From Hymenobacter plasmatis (lineage in GTDB: Bacteria; Bacteroidota; Bacteroidia; Cytophagales; Hymenobacteraceae), in assembly GCF_020711255.1 (NCBI RefSeq), contig NZ_JAJFAW010000002.1:124001-188000 (forward strand): 64,000 nt of DNA, read 5' to 3'. Below, one piece after another: positions 37,199-44,848 of the stretch. The notes beneath the pieces were generated by a model. That model saw nothing but the letters and a program-made list of their open reading frames with translations. It was not told the origin of the DNA and ran no database searches. Within the stretch, counting starts at the first letter, position 1, and every line of letters starts with the position of its first letter. The position numbers and the translations under genes were made by a program.

Positions 37199-38662
37199 TC
37201 AGCGCACCCGCTCGAACACGATGATGCGAGTGGTGTCGCGCTCCGGGTGTAGCGGGTGGCGGGGCAGGGAGTCTTGCCACATTTGCCGGAAGCGGGCATC
37301 GGCCCGAACCTTATTCAAGTACACGTGGCGCTCTACGGGCGTGTACCAATCATCCCACACCAGAAGGCCGCCCACGGGCAGCGACGCGACCTGCCCGTCT
37401 TTATCCAGGACGATACCGGGATGGTCTTTGGGGTCGAAGAAGTTGTTGCGCGTCGCCACGGCCACGTAAGGAAACTCATACGCCAAGGGCCGCGACACGG
37501 GGCCATATTTCCGGCGTATCCAGGCCGCCGCACTTTCCACCACTTGCTGGTCAGGCGTCCGTGCAAAATCGTGCTGCCAGGGAAAGTCGCTGCCCGGCTC
37601 CACAGCCGGAAACAGCACGGCTGCTACCGCCACCGCGATGCGGATGCGACGCCGGGCGGCCAGCGTCTGCCCCACCCGTGCCACGCCGGCCAGGCCGCTG
37701 AGGGCCGCCACGGCAAATAATGGCGTGGTCACGGTAAGCACCCGCGTCAGGCCAAAAGAATTGAACAGCCCTTTGGCCCAGAAAATAGTGTGGGCCCCCA
37801 CGAACACGACGATGCTTCCGTAAATCAGGAATAGCTCGGCCCGGAACAGCGGGGCCCGGCGGCGCTCGGACCGGAAGCAGTCGAGCAGCATGCGCCCGGC
37901 GCCGATAAGCGCGAGGGCCCAAAACACCCGGCCCAGCAGGTAGGGCAGATGAATCCAGAAATGGTCCCAGTCGCCGTGCCCATACACCGACACCGTAGCA
38001 TAGGGATTGTGGCCAAAAACCCAGCCCAAGTCGCCGAGCACTACCGCGCCCACGGCGCTAAACACTGCATAGCCCAGCAGTAGCAACGGCAAAAACCGCC
38101 ACTGCCGCTCCCACACGAGGTAGACCGCCCAAATGCCGATGAGCATAAAGCCTTCGGAGCGGACGAAGGGCAACAGGGAAATAAGCGCCGCCGACCACCC
38201 AGGCCGGCCCGTAACGGCCAGCGCAACCGAGCCTACCAGCACCAAGCCAAACAGCGGCTCGGTGAGGCCAGAGAACTGAATGAAGAAATAATCGGGCGCG
38301 GCGTAGGCGAACAGAATGGCCAATTCCGGCGCAGGCAGGCGCAGGGCCCGGGCCACCACAAACGCGCACCACGCTGACAACGCCACCACTCCGCACTGGA
38401 ACAGCTTCATGCCCATAAACCCGGCCTGCGCCGGCAGGGAGGCCAGCAGCGTAAACAACGGCTTGGCCCACGAATCCATGTAATTCATGGGGTACTGAAA
38501 GGCGTAGCGCGCAAACAGGTAGTGCTGGATGCTGTCGCCCGAATCGTAGGTACTCTTCGTAAGGAACGCCACCACCACCGATATCCCCAGGAATACGGCC
38601 AGTAACAGTCGGGCGCGGCCGTTGGAAGCCGAACAATCTGAAATAGGAGCCGTTGGATTCAT
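37199..38662 (-). CDS. Polytopic membrane protein, GT-C glycosyltransferase-like
   Basis: A 487-residue integral membrane protein with about 10-12 hydrophobic helices and a soluble C-terminal part of ~110 residues. The first loop holds STYDSGDSIQHYLFARYAFQ, whose acidic residues after helix one are the usual position of the catalytic aspartate in GT-C lipid-linked sugar transferases (mannosyltransferase-like). Acceptor and donor are unknown. ATG 38662 (MNPTAPISDC) is chosen over an upstream ATG at 38698, because a perfect -7 element lies between them. Confidence 0.75.
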   Translation of the reverse strand: MNPTAPISDCSASNGRARLLLAVFLGISVVVAFLTKSTYDSGDSIQHYLFARYAFQYPMNYMDSWAKPLFTLLASLPAQAGFMGMKLFQCGVVALSAWCAFVVARALRLPAPELAILFAYAAPDYFFIQFSGLTEPLFGLVLVGSVALAVTGRPGWSAALISLLPFVRSEGFMLIGIWAVYLVWERQWRFLPLLLLGYAVFSAVGAVVLGDLGWVFGHNPYATVSVYGHGDWDHFWIHLPYLLGRVFWALALIGAGRMLLDCFRSERRRAPLFRAELFLIYGSIVVFVGAHTIFWAKGLFNSFGLTRVLTVTTPLFAVAALSGLAGVARVGQTLAARRRIRIAVAVAAVLFPAVEPGSDFPWQHDFARTPDQQVVESAAAWIRRKYGPVSRPLAYEFPYVAVATRNNFFDPKDHPGIVLDKDGQVASLPVGGLLVWDDWYTPVERHVYLNKVRADARFRQMWQDSLPRHPLHPERDTTRIIVFERVR

Positions 38663-38677
38663 AAGGAACGAAAGGCC

Positions 38678-38685
38678 CAAAAGTA
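38678..38685 (-). promoter_or_regulatory. -7 promoter element of the GT-C-like gene
   Basis: TACTTTTG on the minus strand (CAAAAGTA on plus), 15 bases before the ATG at 38662. Confidence 0.65.
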
Positions 38686-38769
38686 CGCTTGTGCTCACTT
38701 GGCTGCCAGTAGTGCCCAGCTGCGGCGGGGCTTAACTTCGGACGACGACAGAAAAACTACTCGTCCATG

Positions 38770-38801
38770 TTTGCCTATTTCCCCATAAATCAGTACCTTT
38801 G
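38770..38801 (+). promoter_or_regulatory. Promoter of the rplM-rpsI-rpsB operon
   Basis: TTTG at 38770-38773 and perfect -7 element TACCTTTG at 38794-38801, 20 bases apart, which matches the Bacteroidota -33/-7 layout. About 72 bases of leader before rplM. Confidence 0.8.
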
Positions 38802-38873
38802 TGTCCGTTTTTCCCGAAGCCGTAGGGGCTTCGAACTCTTATTCAATAGTTTAGCATACCTTTTTTTCGACTC

Positions 38874-39326
38874 ATGGACCACCTGAGCTTCAAGACGACC
38901 CACGTCAATAAGGCCAACGCCCAGAAGAGCTGGGTTATCGTAGACGCCAGCGTAGCCCCGCTGGGCCGCGTTTGCTCGCAGATTGCCAACATTCTGCGCG
39001 GCAAGCACAAGCCTTCGTTTACGCCCAACTCGGACTGCGGTGACAACGTCATCGTTCTCAATGCCGACAACCTGCGCGTTACGGGCAAAAAAATGACCGA
39101 GAAGGTCTACATCACGCACTCGGGCTACCCCGGCGGCCAGAAGCGTCGCACCGTACGCGAGCAAATGAACCGCGACTCGCGCCGTGTAATTGAGCACGCC
39201 GTGAAAGGCATGCTGCAAGGCAACAAGTTGGGTTCGGCTCAGTACCGCAACCTGTACGTGTACGCCGGCATGGAGCATCCGCACGAAGCGCAGCAGCCCG
39301 TTGCTATCGAACTCAAAAACCTGTAA
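38874..39326 (+). CDS. rplM: 50S ribosomal protein L13
   Basis: Large-subunit protein L13, 150 residues, family length. Typical stretches: WVIVDASVAPLGRVCSQIAN, LRGKHKPSFTPNSDCGDNVI, the K-rich ITHSGYPGGQKRRTV, and VKGMLQGNKLG. First gene of the operon rplM-rpsI-rpsB, 35 bases before rpsI. Codons differ from the genome average here: more CGT, GGT and TAC in line with high expression. No ribosome-binding AG-rich sequence is seen before the ATG, as is usual in this phylum. Confidence 0.98.
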   Translation: MDHLSFKTTHVNKANAQKSWVIVDASVAPLGRVCSQIANILRGKHKPSFTPNSDCGDNVIVLNADNLRVTGKKMTEKVYITHSGYPGGQKRRTVREQMNRDSRRVIEHAVKGMLQGNKLGSAQYRNLYVYAGMEHPHEAQQPVAIELKNL

Positions 39327-39361
39327 GCCAACGACGGCTTACGCTTTTATTTTTCCACTAA

Positions 39362-39748
39362 ATGGCAATTACCAACACCTCTGGTAGAAGAAAAACCTCG
39401 GTGGCCCGCATTTACATGCAGGCCGGGCAAGGGAATATCACTATCAATGACCGGGACATGAAGTCGTATTTCAGCAACGAGTTGCTGGAAAACGTCGTGA
39501 ACCAACCCCTGGCAATCCTGGAGCAAGTCGGCCAGTACGACATCAAGGTGAACGTGCGCGGCGGCGGCATTTCGGCTCAGGCCGAGGCTATCCGTTTGGC
39601 TATCACCAAGGCTCTGGTTAGCGACAACGAAGAAACCCGTCCTGCTTTGAAGAAGGAAGGCTTTCTGACCCGCGACCCGCGCATGGTGGAACGCAAGAAA
39701 TTCGGCAAGCGCAAAGCTCGTCGCTCGTTCCAGTTCTCGAAACGCTAA
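39362..39748 (+). CDS. rpsI: 30S ribosomal protein S9
   Basis: Small-subunit protein S9, 128 residues. TSGRRKTSVARIYMQAGQGN at the N-terminus, NVRGGGISAQAEAIRLAITK, and a basic C-terminus KFGKRKARRSFQFSKR whose last Arg reaches the P-site tRNA in the family. It follows rplM by 35 bases and precedes rpsB by 18. Confidence 0.98.
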   Translation: MAITNTSGRRKTSVARIYMQAGQGNITINDRDMKSYFSNELLENVVNQPLAILEQVGQYDIKVNVRGGGISAQAEAIRLAITKALVSDNEETRPALKKEGFLTRDPRMVERKKFGKRKARRSFQFSKR

Positions 39749-39751
39749 TCC

Positions 39752-39757
39752 AGGAGG
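39752..39757 (+). promoter_or_regulatory. Strong Shine-Dalgarno sequence before rpsB
   Basis: AGGAGG with nine bases to the rpsB ATG at 39767. It is the only consensus-strength site I see in the window; most genes here have none. Confidence 0.85.
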
Positions 39758-39766
39758 AAATATATC

Positions 39767-40534
39767 ATGGCCCAGACTACCTATAAGGACCTGCTCGACG
39801 CAGGTGCCCACTTTGGTCACCTCACCCGCAAGTGGGACCCCAAAATGGCGCCGTACATCTTCATGGAGAAGAACGGCATCCACATTATTGACCTCAACAA
39901 AACGCTGGTTTCGCTCGATTACGCAGCCCAAGCTATTCGCAACATCGCGAAGAGCGGCCGCAAAATCATGTTCGTAGCCACGAAAAAGCAGGCGCAGGAA
40001 ATCGTTACGACGGAAGCCGAGCGTTTGAAGATGCCTTTCGTTACCGACCGGTGGTTGGGCGGCATGCTCACCAACTTCGCCACGGTTCGCAAGAGCCTGA
40101 AGAAGATGGCCACCATCGACAAGATGGTGAAAGAGAACACGGCCTACGCCGCTCTCGCCAAGCGTGAGAAGCTGATGATGTCGCGTGAGCGCGCCAAACT
40201 CGACCGCGTACTCGGTGGTATCGCCGACCTCGGCCGTCTGCCCGCTGCTCTGTTCGTAGTGGACGTGAAGCGCGAGCATATCGCCGTGAAAGAAGCTCAC
40301 AAACTGGGCATCCCGGTGTTTGCTATCTGCGACACGAACTCGAACCCCGAATTGGTACAGTTCCCGATTCCTGCCAACGACGACGCCTCGAAGTCCATTC
40401 AGCTCATCGTGGGCGTGATTGGCAAGGCCATCGAAGACGGCCTGTCGGAGCGCAAAGTTGACAAAGAAGACGCCGAGCGCAAGGAAGCCGACGAGGCTGC
40501 CATCGCCGAAAAAACGGCTGCTGACGAAGAATAG
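39767..40534 (+). CDS. rpsB: 30S ribosomal protein S2
   Basis: Small-subunit protein S2, 255 residues: LLDAGAHFGHLTRKWDPKMA, the coiled-coil region between ~110 and 150, FVVDVKREHIAVKEAHKLGI, and IPVFAICDTNSNPELVQFPI. The C-terminal tail (KEDAERKEADEAAIAEKTA) is acidic and helical, a common lineage-specific extension. A consensus AGGAGG precedes the ATG. A good terminator separates it from tsf, so tsf is probably transcribed both by read-through and on its own. Confidence 0.98.
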   Translation: MAQTTYKDLLDAGAHFGHLTRKWDPKMAPYIFMEKNGIHIIDLNKTLVSLDYAAQAIRNIAKSGRKIMFVATKKQAQEIVTTEAERLKMPFVTDRWLGGMLTNFATVRKSLKKMATIDKMVKENTAYAALAKREKLMMSRERAKLDRVLGGIADLGRLPAALFVVDVKREHIAVKEAHKLGIPVFAICDTNSNPELVQFPIPANDDASKSIQLIVGVIGKAIEDGLSERKVDKEDAERKEADEAAIAEKTAADEE

Positions 40535-40554
40535 TCCCTTCTTAGCTCTTTGAA

Positions 40555-40598
40555 AAAAGGGAACCTTCGAGTAGCTAGGCTCCGGAGGTTCCCTTTTT
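40555..40598 (+). terminator. rpsB terminator or attenuator before tsf
   Basis: AAAAGGGAACC (40555-40565) pairs with GGTTCCCTTTT (40587-40597), with a T-run. Confidence 0.85.
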
Positions 40599-40636
40599 CA
40601 TTTCCCTGAATTCCAACCCAACAAACACAACATCTA

Positions 40637-41473
40637 ATGGCCGCTATTACCGCCGCAGACGTAAACAAGCTCCGCACCATGACCGGTGCCGGCATGATGG
40701 ATTGCAAAAAAGCCCTGACCGAAGCCGATGGCGACTTCGAAGCTGCCCGCGACATTTTGCGCAAGGCTGGTCAGAAAATCGCTGACAAGCGTGCCGAAAA
40801 CGAAACGTCGGAAGGCTTTGTAGCCGTGAGCGTGAGCGAAGACGGTACCAATGGCAAGCTGGTGGCCCTGGCCTGCGAAACCGAGTCGGTAGCCAAAGTG
40901 GCTAACTTCCGTGAGCTGGTTCAGCGCATCCTTGATGCTGCTGTGCGCACCAACGCTGTTACCAAAGAAGACCTGCTCGCTACCAAAGAAGAGGATGGCC
41001 TGACCATTCAGGAGCACATCACCGACCTGATGGGCAAAATCGGCGAGAAGCTGGACCTGACCTACGCCACGCTGACCGCGGAGAAAGTAGCTTCCTACAT
41101 TCACTCCGACAGCAAGAAAGGCGTACTCGTAGGCCTGAAGAACGTCGGCTCGGCCGACGCTGCTGCCGTAGGCCGCGACGTAGCCATGCAAATTGTAGCC
41201 ATGAAGCCCGTTGCCGTTGACAAAGACGGTGTGGACTCGGCTACGGTGGAGCGCGAAATTGAAATCGGCAAAGAGCAGGCGCGTGCCGAAGGCAAGCCCG
41301 AAGCCATGCTGGAGAAAATTGCCCAAGGCAAGCTGAATAAGTTCTACAAAGAGAACACCCTGCTGAACCAGGAGTTCGTGAAAGACAACTCGCTGACCAT
41401 CGCCGCCCTGCTCGACAGCAAGTCGAAAGGCATGACGGTTTCGGACTTCAAGCGTGTGGCTATCGGCGCTTAA
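40637..41473 (+). CDS. tsf: Elongation factor Ts
   Basis: Nucleotide-exchange factor for EF-Tu, 278 residues. N-terminal UBA-like region KLRTMTGAGMMDCKKALTEA with the conserved TGAGMMDCKKAL, core DKRAENETSEGFVAV and ALACETESVAKVANF, and the C-terminal module. It lies downstream of rpsB, its usual neighbour. A perfect 17-bp terminator stem follows. Confidence 0.98.
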   Translation: MAAITAADVNKLRTMTGAGMMDCKKALTEADGDFEAARDILRKAGQKIADKRAENETSEGFVAVSVSEDGTNGKLVALACETESVAKVANFRELVQRILDAAVRTNAVTKEDLLATKEEDGLTIQEHITDLMGKIGEKLDLTYATLTAEKVASYIHSDSKKGVLVGLKNVGSADAAAVGRDVAMQIVAMKPVAVDKDGVDSATVEREIEIGKEQARAEGKPEAMLEKIAQGKLNKFYKENTLLNQEFVKDNSLTIAALLDSKSKGMTVSDFKRVAIGA

Positions 41474-41493
41474 TTGCGTTTAGCCCTTTGATT

Positions 41494-41531
41494 AAAAAGG
41501 CCCGCTGGCATAATGCCAGCGGGCCTTTTTT
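41494..41531 (+). terminator. tsf terminator
   Basis: Seventeen-base perfect stem (41494-41510 with 41514-41530; AAAAAGGCCCGCTGGCA) with a three-base loop as drawn and T-rich end. Confidence 0.92.
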
Positions 41532-41555
41532 GTGGATGCACAGTTAAAGCTGGCG

Positions 41556-42599
41556 CTACTTTCTGCTCAACTGCCATGCCTGTACCCGCGCTTTGGCATT
41601 CTCCCGAATATTCATGTAGAACAAGGCATAATCGGCGATGTGGAAAGAGTGGCGCAGTTCGGGGCGGCCGGGGAGCAGAAAGCGGGGGTATCCCCCGGGC
41701 TTGGGCGGGGTTATCCAGAGCAGGCCTTTGTGGATTTGGGCATCGGTTACCTGCGGGTCGATGCGCTTGAAGTCCTGGCTGACGCCGCCGCGGTTGAGCG
41801 TGGCGGGGGCTAGCAGGGTATCGAGTTTCCAGGTGAGAGGGTTGGTGACGGCAAACGGCTGGAAAGGCAGGTAATCGAAGCTAGTGGCTACGGAATTGTA
41901 GGTAATGAAGCAGCCTGTTTCGAGCGAATCGGCGCAGGGACGAATGGTTTGATATTCATCGGGCTTCACCTTAAAGCCGACGAGGTAGGCAGCCACGAGT
42001 TGGCGGCGGAGCTTGGGGTTGGTGTCGAAGAACTCGTGCAGCAGGCGGGTGGCGTGGGCCGTGCCCTGGCTATGCCCGGCGATGATGATGGGACGGCCTT
42101 GGTTGTAATGGGCGAGGAAGTATTGGAAGGCGGCTTTCACGTCGGCATAAGCCAGGTCCAGGGCAGCCTGGCCATTGGGGGTCTCCTCATCGAAGAAGGA
42201 ATAGAGCGTGGCCTGGCGGTAGCGCGGGGCATAGATGCGCCCAGCCGCATTGAAGGCGCTAGCCTGGTGGCGGATGGTGCTGCGGTCGGTGAAGCGGTTG
42301 AGCTTATTGGCGCTGAGGTCGGCATTCCAGCCTTTGGGCCGGTAAAAAGTGGTGGGGTGAATAAAGAAAACGTCGGCCGCTGCGGCGGCTTGCTCGTCAC
42401 GCAGGCCGGAGTTTAGGGGCACCGCATCGGCCGAGTCGAGGCGCGTGGGTAGGGCAGCCCAACAGCTATCCAAGGCATAGTTGGGCCCGGTAGCGGGGGT
42501 GTACGCCACAAAATCGTGGCGCGGCTTGAGGAGGTTGAGGCAGGAAGCGAGGGGCAGTAGCGGCAGTAAAAACAGAAGCGGGTAGAAGCGGCGGAACAT
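41556..42599 (-). CDS. DUF3089 alpha/beta-hydrolase lipoprotein
   Basis: A 347-residue predicted lipoprotein: MFRRFYPLLFLLPLLPLASC with lipobox LASC (Cys20). The body is of the DUF3089 type: VFFIHPTTFYRPKGWNADLS, PRYRQATLYSFFDE, the nucleophile elbow IIAGHSQGTAHATRLL, and AAYLVGFKVKPDEYQTIRPC. It should be an envelope-bound serine hydrolase of unknown substrate. I start at ATG 42599, which begins the lipoprotein signal; an in-frame ATG lies 39 bases upstream. Convergent with tsf. Confidence 0.88.
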   Translation of the reverse strand: MFRRFYPLLFLLPLLPLASCLNLLKPRHDFVAYTPATGPNYALDSCWAALPTRLDSADAVPLNSGLRDEQAAAAADVFFIHPTTFYRPKGWNADLSANKLNRFTDRSTIRHQASAFNAAGRIYAPRYRQATLYSFFDEETPNGQAALDLAYADVKAAFQYFLAHYNQGRPIIIAGHSQGTAHATRLLHEFFDTNPKLRRQLVAAYLVGFKVKPDEYQTIRPCADSLETGCFITYNSVATSFDYLPFQPFAVTNPLTWKLDTLLAPATLNRGGVSQDFKRIDPQVTDAQIHKGLLWITPPKPGGYPRFLLPGRPELRHSFHIADYALFYMNIRENAKARVQAWQLSRK

Positions 42600-42675
42600 G
42601 AATATTAGCACAGGTATAAATCTTATGTAGAAGCTCATGCCTCGCGGCGCGCTGCATGAGCTTCTATTCTATCAA

Positions 42676-43683
42676 TCAAATAGTAGCGGGCCAGTGCTTG
42701 AGCTGGCGGGGCTTGCCAGTTTCGTCATACAACAAGCTCATGGGCTCGAGGGGTTTCTCGACGATGTCGGCCAAGCTAATATTCCAGCGATACCACATAT
42801 CGGCCAGCGTCTGGGTATAGGATGCGTTTTCCCACGGGTTGAACACGGCGCCGGTCACGTCGTCGAGCAGGGCGTCGAACACCAGTTGGGTATCGCCGGG
42901 GCGCGGGGTGCGGGGGTAGATGTCGGGCACCACGTGCAAGAGGTGGGCGGCGTAGTACACGCGGGCCTTAAACTCGGCAATCTGCACCGGGTGCAGCGGG
43001 CGTTGCGCATCGTGGTATACCTTGCCCATGGCCTGGCCAATCAGCCCAATATCCACCAGGCAGGCCACCAGCACGGTTTTATTAAGCTTGATGCTGAAGA
43101 CGAGGGTGTTCAGGTCGTCGTCGTACTCGAAGGGGGTTACATCTTCGGCAGGGTCGGCTTCGAGCACGAAAACGGAGCCGGGCACAAAGTCGGCGTACTC
43201 GGTGGGCACACGTAGGCCCTGTAGAAGCTGGAAAAACGCCTGAAACCGCCGAACCAACGCGGCGTTTTCCGCCAGGGGGTACTTGGGTTTTATCAGGGGC
43301 TCAAATTCATTCAGCAGCTCGGTGATGAACACCCCGTAGAACATTTTGCCCATCCACAAAAACAGCGTTTCGTCGCCCAACGCCCGTAGGGCCTCGGGAC
43401 CTTGCGCGGAAGCGGTTTCTACTTGCTGTTCGAGGGCTTCGATGCGGGCGCGCACCGCTGGGCTGGCCGGCAGGCGCAGGTCACGCATGAGCACCGTGCG
43501 CTGGTCGAGGAGCTGAATGGGGCGGTCGGCCAGGTTGTAGCGGGCTTGCAGCCACTCGGCAAACACGGGAATGGTATCATCGGGGCCTACGGGCTGGCCG
43601 CTGAGAAAACACGTCTGGGGGCCAAAACGCATTCCATCGAAGGGGTCGTAGGGAATGAGGTCGGCGGGGGTGAGCTGGGGCAT
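42676..43683 (-). CDS. Cytoplasmic protein of unknown function (335 residues)
   Basis: Begins MPQLTPADLIPYDPFDGMRF, followed by TCFLSGQPVGPDDTIPVFAE, which may be a degenerate zinc-binding or metal-site segment, then LLDQRTVLMRDLRLPASPAV. The rest is helical with RFQAFFQLLQGLRVPTEYAD and an acidic stretch FEYDDDLNTLV. No signal peptide and no recognised family; I have a vague memory of similar proteins in other Bacteroidota, always unannotated. Same strand as the DUF3089 lipoprotein, 76 bases upstream of it. Confidence 0.7.
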   Translation of the reverse strand: MPQLTPADLIPYDPFDGMRFGPQTCFLSGQPVGPDDTIPVFAEWLQARYNLADRPIQLLDQRTVLMRDLRLPASPAVRARIEALEQQVETASAQGPEALRALGDETLFLWMGKMFYGVFITELLNEFEPLIKPKYPLAENAALVRRFQAFFQLLQGLRVPTEYADFVPGSVFVLEADPAEDVTPFEYDDDLNTLVFSIKLNKTVLVACLVDIGLIGQAMGKVYHDAQRPLHPVQIAEFKARVYYAAHLLHVVPDIYPRTPRPGDTQLVFDALLDDVTGAVFNPWENASYTQTLADMWYRWNISLADIVEKPLEPMSLLYDETGKPRQLKHWPATI

Positions 43684-43752
43684 ATAAATGAGTAACGCGA
43701 ACTTAGGAGCTCACGCCGCCGCTCCGACGGACAAATCCGGCGGGCGCGGCGA

Positions 43753-43772
43753 CGCGAACTGCAAAGTTCGCG
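43753..43772. repeat. Small perfect hairpin CGCGAACT-GCAA-AGTTCGCG
   Basis: Eight-base stem with a GCAA tetraloop in the GC-rich gap between two minus-strand genes. It lacks a T-run. CGCGAACTT also occurs nearby (43692) as a partial copy. Confidence 0.6.
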
Positions 43773-43804
43773 CTACGGCGGTTACAAAATGGAGCTGGCC
43801 GCGG

Positions 43805-44206
43805 CTAGCGAGACAGCGACGAGCTGGCTTTGATAAGCAGCTTGCTCAAGTTGTGTAGCGGGGTGCTGTAGTCGCCCCCGGCTTCTTCGGCTACTTTGGC
43901 CGTTTCGGCGCCGAGAGTAGCGAGTACCTCAGCAATGTCGTGGGCTGGGCTTTTGGCATCCGATAGCAGAAGATTGAGCTGGTGGAGGCCCTGCTTAATC
44001 TTGGCTAAGCCCGGACGCTCGGTGGAAGCCAGTACAGCTTCCCAGCGCTCAATCTCGACGCGGCCCTGCGGCCCGGCATTGGTGGGCGTGCTCGCCGTCA
44101 GGAAGGTCAGGGTATCGTCGAGGAGAGCGGTATTTTGCTGGTCGCTCACGGCCATGGGCACTTCGGGAGTGGCGGGCGATTGCGGAGTGGTGGCGATGGA
44201 ATCCAT
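43805..44206 (-). CDS. Small helical protein of unknown function
   Basis: A 133-residue protein with a low-complexity T/P/S/A N-terminus (MDSIATTPQSPATPEVPMAV) and two or three helices (QNTALLDDTLTFLTAS, LAKIKQGLHQLNLLLSDAKS, DIAEVLATLGAETAKVAEEA). No cysteine, no signal peptide. It may be a helical-bundle protein. No family recognised. An internal ATG at residue 18 is a possible alternative start. Confidence 0.6.
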   Translation of the reverse strand: MDSIATTPQSPATPEVPMAVSDQQNTALLDDTLTFLTASTPTNAGPQGRVEIERWEAVLASTERPGLAKIKQGLHQLNLLLSDAKSPAHDIAEVLATLGAETAKVAEEAGGDYSTPLHNLSKLLIKASSSLSR

Positions 44207-44374
44207 AAAAATTACGAGCTAAGGAGGATATAAGGGGCTATACTAGCGCGGAGACTAAAAAGTTAGCCCCTCTTATTCCCAGGAAGCTCCATAGGCGGCA
44301 CCGAGGAGCCGCGGGTTACCTTTCCGGCCTGGCTTTGATTAATGCTATCCTTTCATCGTAACTCGTTTACTCCC

Positions 44375-44755
44375 ATGAAAACGTTGTTCAAAACCTTGTT
44401 TGTTGCGGCGGCCGTGGCCCTGGGCACCGCTGCCTGCACCGAAACCGATAAGAAGAACGCCGAGGCCACCGCCGAGAGCGCCGCTACCACAGCCGAAACC
44501 GCTACCGAATCGGCAGCCGACCGCACCAACGCCAAGCTTGACCGGGCCAGCAAAAAACTGGACGCGGCTACCGAAAAGCTGGAAGCCAAAATGGATGCCG
44601 CCAGCGACAAGCTGGACGCTAAAATGGCGAAAGCCGGTGCAAAGATGGACGCCGCCGGAGAGAAACTGGATGCCAAAATGAAGGCCGTAGGTGATGCCGC
44701 CGAACGCACGGCTGCCCAAGCCAAAGAAAACGCGAAAGAGGCCGCCAGGAAATAA
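44375..44755 (+). CDS. Small coiled-coil lipoprotein with tandem KLDAKM repeats
   Basis: A 126-residue lipoprotein: signal MKTLFKTLFVAAAVALGTAA with Cys21 in a TAAC lipobox. After an A/E/T-rich linker come near-perfect repeats of about 11 residues, KLDRASKKLDA, KLEAKMDAASD, KLDAKMAKAGA, KMDAAGEKLDA, which will form a long amphipathic helix, like Lpp or LEA-type proteins. Likely an envelope stress or spacer protein (inference). ATG 44375 begins the signal. A -7-like TACCTTTC lies at 44317. A similar but repeat-free small lipoprotein is at 46665. Confidence 0.78.
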   Translation: MKTLFKTLFVAAAVALGTAACTETDKKNAEATAESAATTAETATESAADRTNAKLDRASKKLDAATEKLEAKMDAASDKLDAKMAKAGAKMDAAGEKLDAKMKAVGDAAERTAAQAKENAKEAARK

Positions 44756-44848
44756 ACATCGGCTCGCATTTCGCTGACAGTCAACATCAGTTCATATCAA
44801 GAAAGCCCGTACGCATAGCGTGCGGGCTTTTTGAGAATTGAGCTAAAG

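Noticed and set aside
44353-44787. Minus-strand frame opposite the coiled-coil lipoprotein
   Set aside because: Its S/A/F repeats are the mirror of the KLDAKM repeats; the plus-strand gene has the lipobox.
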